From: UBA6770 sp965661115
Lineage (GTDB): Bacteria > Bacteroidota > Bacteroidia > Flavobacteriales_G > Salibacteraceae
Length of the DNA stretch: 37,599 bases
Assembly: GCA_965661115.1 (NCBI GenBank)
Contig: CBFICO010000013.1
Coordinates: 1-37,599 of the forward strand
Reading direction: 5' to 3'
The first letter of the stretch is position 1, and each line of letters opens with the position of its first letter. Below the pieces are notes generated by a model. That model was not told the origin of the DNA. It made no database searches and was given only the letters and a program-made list of their open reading frames with translations. Positions 1-6,931 of this stretch are shown piece after piece. Made by a program: the position numbers and the translations under genes.

Positions 1-565
1 TCTAAAGATTTTAAGCAGTTATTTAGATTTAAAAAAGAAGGTTTTTATGATGGTAGAGGAAAGGCCTACCGTAAAGAATTAGTCAGGTTGTTTGCGTGGA
101 AAATAAGCTACTACCTTATTTACATTGGAGCTCCAATACTTTTTACGGAGTATTCCATAGGATTAATCTTATTGGGTTACGCATGTAAACATTTCTTTGC
201 TGGGCTCACACTCTCTGCAGTTTTTCAGCCTGCTCACGTTANNNNNNNNNNCCGTTACTACAAGAACTGTATTTCCACATATTGAAGAAGATAACACCAT
301 CAAAAACAGTTGGGCAGCTCATCAGATTTTGACTACGCAAAACTTTGCGATGAAAAGCAAATTGTTTTCATGGTATGTTGGTGGGTTGAATTTCCAAATT
401 GAACACCACTTATTTCCAAATATTTGCCACGTTCATTACAAGAAATTATCTCCTATTGTACAGGATGTAGTTAAGGAATTTAATTTACCCTATTTCCAAA
501 AGCCAACTTTTGCTGCTGCAGTTATCGACCATGGAAAAATGTTGTACGATTTAGGAAGAAAGTAG
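1..565 (+). CDS. Fatty acid desaturase, front-end/linoleoyl-CoA type (5' end outside window, interrupted by N gap)
   Basis: This is the C-terminal part of a membrane-bound di-iron fatty acid desaturase, which introduces a double bond into an acyl chain at the inner membrane. The reading frame is open from base 1, so the N-terminus and first histidine boxes lie upstream of the window. Before the gap the protein has two hydrophobic stretches and ends in FQPAHV. After the gap it reads on to the third histidine box QIEHHLFPNICHVHY and stops at 563-565. The QxxHH form of this box is typical of front-end and linoleoyl-CoA-type desaturases, not of delta-9 enzymes. The left part is in frame 1 and the right part in frame 2, so the 10 Ns do not give the true gap length. 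A real gap that is a multiple of three would restore one frame. I read it as one gene with an assembly gap, not a frameshifted pseudogene. The exact regiospecificity cannot be told. Confidence 0.85.
242..251. other. Assembly gap of 10 Ns inside the desaturase gene
   Basis: Ten consecutive Ns interrupt the desaturase coding sequence. The flanking frames disagree by one base at this length, so the run is a placeholder and not a measured distance. Confidence 0.98.
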
Positions 566-656
566 ACGTCGTTTTACTTGGTGTCTTTTGTTAGTTCAGC
601 GTAAGTTACACTTAGGATATCCATTCTTAATCGTTTCTGAAAACAAGTAATAGAAA

Positions 657-691
657 TTTCACCTAACCTAGTGCAAAGCGTAATTTTGCAC
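657..691 (+). promoter_or_regulatory. Candidate Bacteroidota-type promoter for proS, with overlapping inverted repeat
   Basis: TAATTTTG at 681-688 matches the Bacteroidota -7 consensus TAnnTTTG exactly. TTTC at 657-660, 20 bases upstream, is an imperfect -33 element. Transcription would begin near 694 and leave a leader of about 14 bases before the proS ATG at 708. The same bases form a perfect inverted repeat, GTGCAAA (671-677) and TTTGCAC (685-691) around a 7-base centre, which could be an operator or chance. The call rests on motif match and position only. Confidence 0.45.
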
Positions 692-707
692 GCTAAAATT
701 TAGCTTC

Positions 708-2183
708 ATGGCAAAGGGATTTACCTCAAGAAAAGAAGATTACTCAAAGTGGTATAACGAACTGGTCGTTAAGGCAGATTTGGCCGAAAATTCAGATGTT
801 CGAGGCTCTATGGTTATTAAGCCATATGGTTTTGCTATTTGGGAAAAAATGCAATCGGAATTGGACAGAATGTTCAAAGCTACAGGACATAGCAACGCTT
901 ATTTCCCATTGTTTATTCCAAAGTCTTATTTGAGCAAAGAAGCTAGCCATGTAGAAGGTTTTGCAAAAGAGTGCGCAGTAGTAACTCACTACCGCTTAAA
1001 AAATGACCCTGAAGGCTCGGGAGTCATTGTTGACCCAGATGCTAAACTGGAAGAGGAATTAATCGTTCGACCAACATCAGAAACCATTATTTGGAGTACT
1101 TATAAGAAGTGGATTCAGTCCTACCGAGATTTACCGCTTTTAATCAATCAATGGGCTAACGTGGTGCGCTGGGAAATGCGAACCCGTTTGTTTTTAAGAA
1201 CCGCTGAGTTTTTATGGCAAGAGGGTCATACGGCTCATGCAACCGAAAAAGAAGCAATTGAAGAAGCGGAGCAAATGCTTAGAGTGTATGCTGAATTTGC
1301 AGAGCAACACATGGCTATGCCTGTAGTTCAGGGCGTAAAAACCGAAAGTGAACGTTTTGCCGGAGCTATAGAAACCTATTGTATTGAAGCTCTTATGCAA
1401 GATGGAAAAGCATTACAAGCTGGAACATCTCACTTTTTGGGTCAAAACTTCGCAAAAGCCTTCGACGTTAAGTATGCTTCTAAAGAGGGTAAAGAAGAGT
1501 TTGTTTGGGCAACCAGTTGGGGTGTTTCAACTCGACTAATGGGTGGTTTAATCATGACCCATTCGGATGACAACGGACTTGTTCTTCCTCCAAAACTAGC
1601 TCCGATACAAGTTGCTATAATTCCAATTTACAGAAAGGAAGAGCAATTGGAGCAGGTAACCGAAAAAGTTGCTCCAATCAAAAAAGCGCTAGAGGCAAAA
1701 GGTATTTCGGTTAAATATGACGATAGAGATACACACAAACCCGGTTGGAAATTCAACGAATACGAGTTTAAAGGAGTACCTGTACGTTTAGCCATGGGTC
1801 CAAAAGACATTGAAAACGGAACAGTTGAAGTTGCCAGAAGAGATACGCTAGAAAAAGAGGTGATTTCAATTGATAATGTGGTTGAACACGTTGCCAAATT
1901 AATGGAAGAAATTCAAGAAAACCTTTACAATAAAGCGCAAACGCATCAATCGGAAAATACTACGGAAGTATCTGATTACAATGAGTTTAAAGAAGTACTT
2001 AAAAGTAAGGGTGGTTTTATTCTAGCCCATTGGGATGGTACACCAGAAACAGAAGACCACATAAAGCAAGAAACAAAAGCTACCATACGCTGCATTCCGT
2101 TGGATGGTGACGATAAAGAGGGAACTTGTATATACTCAGGTAAACCGTCTAAGCAAAAAGTTCTATTCGCAAAAGCTTATTAA
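708..2183 (+). CDS. proS: Proline--tRNA ligase, archaeal/eukaryal-type (short form)
   Basis: It charges tRNA-Pro with proline in the cytoplasm. The 491-residue length fits the short class II ProRS that lacks the bacterial editing insertion and carries an extra C-terminal domain; this type is usual in Bacteroidota. Visible class II motifs include the motif 2 region RWEMRTRLFLRTAEFLWQEG near residue 155 and the motif 3 region with GLIMTHSDDNGLVLPP near residue 280, followed by an anticodon-binding domain (APIQVAIIPI onward). The C-terminal domain has spaced cysteines (IRCIPLDG and EGTCIYSGK), and the chain ends in Tyr, as is typical of this ProRS group. The ATG at 708 lies 14 bases after a predicted transcription start. 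The next gene begins 13 bases after the stop, so it is probably the first gene of a four-gene unit ending at 4277. Confidence 0.97.
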   Translation: MAKGFTSRKEDYSKWYNELVVKADLAENSDVRGSMVIKPYGFAIWEKMQSELDRMFKATGHSNAYFPLFIPKSYLSKEASHVEGFAKECAVVTHYRLKNDPEGSGVIVDPDAKLEEELIVRPTSETIIWSTYKKWIQSYRDLPLLINQWANVVRWEMRTRLFLRTAEFLWQEGHTAHATEKEAIEEAEQMLRVYAEFAEQHMAMPVVQGVKTESERFAGAIETYCIEALMQDGKALQAGTSHFLGQNFAKAFDVKYASKEGKEEFVWATSWGVSTRLMGGLIMTHSDDNGLVLPPKLAPIQVAIIPIYRKEEQLEQVTEKVAPIKKALEAKGISVKYDDRDTHKPGWKFNEYEFKGVPVRLAMGPKDIENGTVEVARRDTLEKEVISIDNVVEHVAKLMEEIQENLYNKAQTHQSENTTEVSDYNEFKEVLKSKGGFILAHWDGTPETEDHIKQETKATIRCIPLDGDDKEGTCIYSGKPSKQKVLFAKAY

Positions 2184-2196
2184 GGTTGAACCCGCT

Positions 2197-3045
2197 ATGC
2201 GGTTTATCATTTCAGGCATATTAGTAGCTCTTTCTATTTTCAGCTTTGGGCAGGAGAAGGGGACTGTTCATAATAAGAACGATCTGTTTTTTTATTGGGG
2301 ATATAACCGAGCAGCATACACCAAGAGCGATTTTCATATTTCGGGCGAAGGATATGATTTAACTTTTAAGGATGTGCGCGCTAAGGATAAACCGACTCCA
2401 TTTTCATTTGAGGATTATGCAAAGTTCTCGAATATTTCTAAGCCACAGTATAATTACAGATTGGGTTGGTACTTTAAAGAAAAGTGGAGTGTTTCTATTG
2501 GAATGGACCACTTAAAGTACTACATGCGTGAAAATCAATATCTCCAAATAGAGGGTAGCGTAAGTGAATCTGCCAGTGAAAAGTATGCTGGAGAATACGA
2601 TAATACGACTCACCTTGTACCGTGGCGATTTGTTTGGTTTCATCACAGTGATGGTTTAAACTATACTTGTATTGAGTTAGAGTATAATTTTAAAGTTTAC
2701 CAATCAAAAGATAAAAAGATTGCCATTGAAGCCTTGGCTAATGCAGGAGGAGGTCTTGTCGTTCCTAAAACCTTTGTTATGGTGTTAAATGAGGGGGTGG
2801 ATAATAAATTTCACATTGCTGGTGGTGGTCCTAGCGTAAAGTTAGGTGCTAGGTTTTCTTTCTTTAAATATTTTTACTTGGAGGCCGCTGGAAAAACTGG
2901 ATATGTTTGGATGCCTAAAATTTTGGTAAATAATGAAAAAACTGCCCAAGCAAAACAGCATTTTGGGTGGGTAGAGTTTTATGGAGCACTCGGATTTAAT
3001 ATACCTTTGAGCGGAAAGCAAAAAAGTGATGCTCAAAAACCTTAA
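2197..3045 (+). CDS. Outer-membrane beta-barrel-like protein, function unknown
   Basis: A 282-residue secreted protein of unknown function. The frame is open further upstream inside proS, but the ATG at 2197 gives a clean signal peptide (MRFIISGILVALSIFSFGQE), so I choose that start. The mature part is rich in aromatic residues and in short alternating hydrophobic/polar segments (for example YNYRLGWYFKEKWSVSIGMDHLKYY, KLGARFSFFKYFYLEAAGKTGYVW) that look like antiparallel strands of a small outer-membrane barrel. It ends near a final strand-like segment (WVEFYGALGFNIPL). It overlaps the next gene, a lipoprotein, by 17 bases, which suggests co-translation and perhaps a shared envelope role. I recognise no named family. 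Confidence 0.75.
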   Translation: MRFIISGILVALSIFSFGQEKGTVHNKNDLFFYWGYNRAAYTKSDFHISGEGYDLTFKDVRAKDKPTPFSFEDYAKFSNISKPQYNYRLGWYFKEKWSVSIGMDHLKYYMRENQYLQIEGSVSESASEKYAGEYDNTTHLVPWRFVWFHHSDGLNYTCIELEYNFKVYQSKDKKIAIEALANAGGGLVVPKTFVMVLNEGVDNKFHIAGGGPSVKLGARFSFFKYFYLEAAGKTGYVWMPKILVNNEKTAQAKQHFGWVEFYGALGFNIPLSGKQKSDAQKP

Positions 3046-3433
3046 TCTTCTTTTATTTCTCGGTTTTGTGGTGGTTTCAACTACTACAAGTTGTCAGAAA
3101 AAAACTTGTTCCGATTTTAAAGTCGGGCAGTTTGAAGCTCCAGATTCAACAATTTCGGATATTAAAATTTCGCGTAGTGAAATGGAGCAAGTTGAAATAA
3201 GTGAAAAGAGAGGTTTTAAGGACGTTTATTCTGTTTTTTGGTTAAACGAATGTGAGTATCATTTAGTGCTAAAAGAAAGTAATAACCCAGACAAAACTTT
3301 GCTGAATGAATTTGATACACTAAAAGTATCTATCACTGCTATTGAAGCTGAAATGTATCAATATACGGCAGTATTAAATGGTAAGGCTTTTATGGGTGAT
3401 TTAAAACAAACGTCAACAGAAATAAAAAAATAA
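3029..3433 (+). CDS. Small putative lipoprotein, function unknown
   Basis: The protein is 134 residues from the ATG at 3029 (a GTG three bases earlier is an alternative start). The N-terminus is a lipoprotein signal with a hydrophobic core (LNLLLFLGFVVV) and a lipobox-like TTSC. The cysteine would be lipidated and the protein anchored to a membrane facing the periplasm or surface. The mature part has two further cysteines (KKTCSDF and LNECEYH) and a series of short strand-like segments. The start lies inside the preceding barrel gene and the SPFH gene begins one base after its stop, so these three are almost certainly co-transcribed. I do not recognise the family. Confidence 0.75.
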   Translation: MLKNLNLLLFLGFVVVSTTTSCQKKTCSDFKVGQFEAPDSTISDIKISRSEMEQVEISEKRGFKDVYSVFWLNECEYHLVLKESNNPDKTLLNEFDTLKVSITAIEAEMYQYTAVLNGKAFMGDLKQTSTEIKK

Positions 3434-3434
3434 C

Positions 3435-4277
3435 ATGGCTGAATTTTATCAAGAAAACACAGAATTTAATTTTAAGAAAATTGGTCCCGTAGCATTTATT
3501 GTGGGTGGGATATTAATTGTAATGATTTTATGGAGTAGAATCACGGTAACTATCGACTCGGGTAGAGCTGGAGTACTTTACAAATACATTGGTGGTACTC
3601 AAACTGATATGGTTTACGGGGAAGGGTTAAATTTTATTGCTCCATGGAATAGAATGATTGTTTACGAAGTGCGTCAGCAAGAAATGACTGAAAAAATGTC
3701 TGTACTATCTTCAAATGGACTGGAAATTACAGTAGAGCAAACGGCTTGGTATCAACCTGTTTACGGTGACTTACCAAAGCTACATCAAGAAAAAGGTGAG
3801 GATTATTTAAATCGCGTGGTAAAGCCATCAATTCGTTCTGCTACCAGAAGTGTAATTGGAAGATATACTCCAGAGGAGATATACTCATCTAAAAGAGATG
3901 CAATTCAAACCGAAATATTTGAGGAGTCTAGTAAAATTTTAAGTGATGAATACATTCAGTTAAACGAAATATTGGTAAGAGATATTACTTTGCCTCCTAC
4001 GATCAAAACTGCAATAGAGAACAAGCTTAAGCAGGAGCAAGCATCTTTAGAATATGAGTTTAAGCTTACCAAAGCTAAAAAAGAAGCAGAGCGTCAGCGA
4101 ATAGAAGCAGAAGGTAAAGCAAAAGCAAACGATATTATTAGCAAGTCTTTAACCGATAAAATTCTAAAAGAAAAAGGTATTGAAGCAACTTTAGAACTTT
4201 CTAAATCCCCTAACTCAAAAGTGGTAGTTGTTGGTTCTGGAAAAGATGGAATGCCGCTTATTTTAGGAAATAACTAG
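3435..4277 (+). CDS. Prohibitin-like SPFH/Band 7 domain membrane protein
   Basis: A 280-residue protein with one N-terminal transmembrane helix (about residues 17-34, PVAFIVGGILIVMILW) and a following SPFH/Band 7 domain with the prohibitin-type opening (TIDSGRAGVLYKYIGG, then YGEGLNFIAPWNRMIVYEVRQQE). A charged coiled coil follows (about residues 195-240, KLKQEQASLEYEFKLTKAKKEAERQRIEAEGKAKA, given in parts), as in prohibitins and stomatins. Such proteins form large ring assemblies on the membrane and scaffold or protect other membrane proteins; the partner here is unknown. The gene starts one base after the lipoprotein stop and is followed by a strong hairpin terminator, so it ends the proS unit. 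Confidence 0.9.
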   Translation: MAEFYQENTEFNFKKIGPVAFIVGGILIVMILWSRITVTIDSGRAGVLYKYIGGTQTDMVYGEGLNFIAPWNRMIVYEVRQQEMTEKMSVLSSNGLEITVEQTAWYQPVYGDLPKLHQEKGEDYLNRVVKPSIRSATRSVIGRYTPEEIYSSKRDAIQTEIFEESSKILSDEYIQLNEILVRDITLPPTIKTAIENKLKQEQASLEYEFKLTKAKKEAERQRIEAEGKAKANDIISKSLTDKILKEKGIEATLELSKSPNSKVVVVGSGKDGMPLILGNN

Positions 4278-4298
4278 ATTATAAAAAAGTACAAGCTC

Positions 4299-4332
4299 AA
4301 AAGCCTTTTCGTTAACTCGGAAAGGCTTTTTT
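4299..4332. terminator. Rho-independent terminator between convergent genes
   Basis: The left arm AAAAGCCTTTTC (4299-4310) pairs with the right arm GGAAAGGCTTTT (to about 4330) through 12 positions, one of them a G-U pair, around an 8-base loop. A T run follows on the plus strand, and the A run at the left gives a shorter T tract on the minus strand. It lies between the prohibitin-like gene and the convergent glycosyltransferase gene and may act in both directions. Confidence 0.85.
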
Positions 4333-4343
4333 GTTTATTGTTT

Positions 4344-5819
4344 TTAGAACTTAATCAACTGAAAACCTCTATCTAAAACCAGTTGCCGCTCTTCTGGGCT
4401 TAGTGCTTTATGGTAAGCAATTGCATCACAGAAAAACATCACTTCTATAGGGTTGCTGCAACATTCTATCACGGTGTTTTTACTTAGCTGTGGTTTCAAT
4501 TCATCTAATCGGATCATGTATTCTGGTATGGATCTATTTTTCTCTTCGAAAGGTTTTAATCGTTCTATACAGTACCGAATTGGGAGGATAAATAATAGAA
4601 GTAATAACGTTGTTGCTATGTGCTTTCGTCCTCCAATAAACTCAGTTCTTTTTTGAACTAGCATTTGTATAAAAACGCCACAAATAATAAATAGAGCAGG
4701 AGCCATAAACAAAGTGTAGGCTTGCATTTTGGTTTTAGGAATGGAAAAGAAAATAATTGGAACCAACAACCACATTAATAAAAGTTGACCTTTGGGTTGT
4801 ATCCAATTCTGTTTTTTGAGAATGTACCACATTAGGGGTAGGTACACTATCTCGCCATAATTAATGCGTAATTTTCCAATAAAATAATACCAAGGTCCGC
4901 CTTGCTCATCCAATACCTGAGTTATATGAAGCCAATTAAAATGCTTTTCCCATACGCTTTCTAGCGGAAATGAAGTGCTAGTGTAATACTGCCATGGAAA
5001 AGCAATTATAAATGCTGTTGTTCCGAGCAATAAAATGTCCTTTGCGAGTTGCGTTTTGGTGAGTTTGTTCCGTTGAAATACAAAGTAAATACCCATTATT
5101 AATAAAGCAGGTAGCCATTTTGTTAGTATCGCAAATCCCATAAATGCGCCTATCCAAACAGGTTTTAGTTTGCGGTAGTTTTTAAACTCTAGAACCGTAA
5201 AAAACACGCCAAATTCAACTAAAACTACAAAGAACAAATCCACATGATCAGTAGCAATTCGACCACCGGTAATTTCAATTATTAACCCATTAATGGCATG
5301 CAAATAAGCAGCAACTATTCCTACCTTCTTGCTGATCAATTGCTTTCCTATTAAAAATGTCAACCATATTGCTAATACAGAAAGAAGTACACTTGGTAAA
5401 CGCAGACCCCATATATTGTTACCGAAAATTGATATTGAGCATGCCATTATCCAAATCGGAAACGGTTGTTTATGCAGCCAAACATGGTTACCTACCCAAC
5501 TTTTATAATCGTATTCCAATAGGGGTGTTTTATAAAGGGTTGGTTTTAAAGGGTTGTCTACCGTGTTTTTTGCAACCAAAGCATGGTAGCGTTCATCCCA
5601 CTCGTGCAAAAAAGGATCAGTTGCAGTAAATAACCTAAGTGCCAGCCCTAATGTGAGGATATACAGTAGAGCCGAAGAGTAATCTTGAGATTTTGTTTTT
5701 ATGAAAGCTAGATAGCTGTTTCCCAAAAGAATTATCAATATTAGCAACCCGAATTTATTATCAAGTATAGTTTCCACTTTAGCAAATATAGAACCTAGAA
5801 TTAGTGATGATTTTTCCAA
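4344..5819 (-). CDS. GT39/ArnT-like membrane glycosyltransferase
   Basis: A 491-residue polytopic membrane protein with about ten or more hydrophobic segments. The family (PMT/ArnT-like, GT-C fold) transfers a sugar from a polyprenyl-phosphate donor on the outer face of the inner membrane. The first extracytoplasmic loop carries the acidic motif HEWDERYHALVAKN (Asp75, Glu76), the position of the catalytic or metal-binding Asp-Glu in this fold. A later loop has WLHKQPFPIW and GGRIATDH, also typical of the family. The only plausible start is the TTG at 5819; the frame upstream is open only to about 5855 and contains no ATG. The acceptor (lipid A, protein or glycan) cannot be deduced. It is a single gene, convergent with the proS unit and divergent from the AIM24 gene 58 bases away. 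Confidence 0.88.
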   Translation of the reverse strand: MEKSSLILGSIFAKVETILDNKFGLLILIILLGNSYLAFIKTKSQDYSSALLYILTLGLALRLFTATDPFLHEWDERYHALVAKNTVDNPLKPTLYKTPLLEYDYKSWVGNHVWLHKQPFPIWIMACSISIFGNNIWGLRLPSVLLSVLAIWLTFLIGKQLISKKVGIVAAYLHAINGLIIEITGGRIATDHVDLFFVVLVEFGVFFTVLEFKNYRKLKPVWIGAFMGFAILTKWLPALLIMGIYFVFQRNKLTKTQLAKDILLLGTTAFIIAFPWQYYTSTSFPLESVWEKHFNWLHITQVLDEQGGPWYYFIGKLRINYGEIVYLPLMWYILKKQNWIQPKGQLLLMWLLVPIIFFSIPKTKMQAYTLFMAPALFIICGVFIQMLVQKRTEFIGGRKHIATTLLLLLFILPIRYCIERLKPFEEKNRSIPEYMIRLDELKPQLSKNTVIECCSNPIEVMFFCDAIAYHKALSPEERQLVLDRGFQLIKF

Positions 5820-5877
5820 CGGTTTAACTTTTGAAATTGAAGTATCGCAATTACCTTAGTATCCTAAAACTATAAGA

Positions 5878-6666
5878 ATGAAAAGTCACGAAGTAGATTA
5901 TCAAATTCACGGAGACGATATGCAAACTGTGGAGGTTGAATTAGATGGAAATGAAACCGTAATTGCTGAAGCAGGGGCTATGAATTGGATGGAAGATGGC
6001 ATCGAATTCGAAGCAAAATTAGGTGACGGTTCACAACCCGATCAAGGATTTTTTGGTAAACTGGTTTCAGCTGGCGCTCGTGCATTTACGGGTGAATCTA
6101 TTTTTATGACGCATTTTACCAATCGCATTGGAGGTAAACGAAAAGTTGCTTTTGCCGCTCCTTACCCTGGGAAAATTGTCCCACTTAATTTGCCTGATGT
6201 TGGCGGGGGAATTATTTGCCAAAAGGATGCTTTTTTGTGCGCAGCTCTAGGTACAGAAGTTAGTATCACTTTTAACAGAAAACTCGGTGCTGGATTCTTT
6301 GGAGGAGAAGGATTTATCCTTCAAAAGTTAAAAGGTGATGGAAAAGCATTTTTACACGCTGGCGGTACGGTGGTAAAAAAGGAGCTAAAAGGAGAAACCA
6401 TAAAGGTAGATACAGGTTGTATTGTCGCTTTTTCTGAAGGAATTGATTACGATATTCAACGCGCGGGTGGACTAAAATCTATGTTTTTTGGTGGAGAAGG
6501 TTTATTTCTAGCAACCCTTAGGGGCCAAGGAACGGTGTACTTGCAGAGCTTGCCTTTTTCTCGTATGGCAGACAGGATTTTAAAACATGCCCCTTCTGTT
6601 GGTGGACGTGATAAAGGTGAAGGCTCTGTTCTCGGAGGACTAGGAAGAATGATTGATGGTGACTAA
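5878..6666 (+). CDS. AIM24 family protein (TIGR00266)
   Basis: A 262-residue soluble protein of the TIGR00266/AIM24 family, a beta-rich fold found in bacteria and in the mitochondrial protein Aim24. Its biochemical function in bacteria is not established. Family hallmarks seen here are VIAEAGAMNWMEDGIEFE near residue 30, a glycine-rich central part (GKIVPLNLPDVGGGIICQKDAFLCAA, given in part), the repeated GGEGLFLATLRGQGTVYLQSLP-like element with an earlier GGEGFILQKLKGDGKAFLHAGG counterpart, and a C-terminus GLGRMIDGD. The two repeated blocks reflect an internal duplication. It is transcribed alone, and the stop codon sits inside a perfect hairpin that opens a tandem repeat array. Confidence 0.92.
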   Translation: MKSHEVDYQIHGDDMQTVEVELDGNETVIAEAGAMNWMEDGIEFEAKLGDGSQPDQGFFGKLVSAGARAFTGESIFMTHFTNRIGGKRKVAFAAPYPGKIVPLNLPDVGGGIICQKDAFLCAALGTEVSITFNRKLGAGFFGGEGFILQKLKGDGKAFLHAGGTVVKKELKGETIKVDTGCIVAFSEGIDYDIQRAGGLKSMFFGGEGLFLATLRGQGTVYLQSLPFSRMADRILKHAPSVGGRDKGEGSVLGGLGRMIDGD

Positions 6667-6785
6667 GCTCCGGGGGAGCTTAGTCATGAAAAGCGCTGCT
6701 TGTGTGCAAGCGCTCCGGGAGAGCTTAGTCTTAAAAAGCGCGGATTTGTGTACAAGCAGCTCCGGGGGAGCTTATTACTGAAAAA
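6661..6785. repeat. Tandem array of 45-47 bp hairpin-forming units
   Basis: CTCCGGG(G/A)GAGCTTA recurs at about 6668, 6713 and 6760, a period of 45 then 47 bases. The first copy lies in a perfect 11-bp hairpin GACTAAGCTCC/GGAGCTTAGTC with a GGG loop (6661-6685) that contains the stop codon of the AIM24 gene. The third copy keeps a 6-bp hairpin (6758-6772). Between copies there is a second hairpin (GCTTG-TGTG-CAAGC in unit 1, TTGT-GT-ACAA in unit 2). No T tract follows, so it is not a classical terminator, though it could protect the 3' end of the mRNA. The rest of the gap to 6931 shows nothing convincing. Confidence 0.75.
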
Positions 6786-6931
6786 TGTTGCCCTAGAACG
6801 GGCGCTCCAGTGAGGTTGATCAAAAAATAACTTAGTAGTTTATTCGTGTAAAATGTGGGTAAATTTTGATGAATTACTAAATCAACGCCATCCTTCTTTT
6901 TTACATTTATCTGCTCAAACCAAAGAGTAAT

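Noticed and set aside
2104..2196. Upstream extension of the barrel-like protein into proS
   Set aside because: The extension lies in a second frame inside proS and would bury the clear signal peptide; the ATG at 2197 is preferred.
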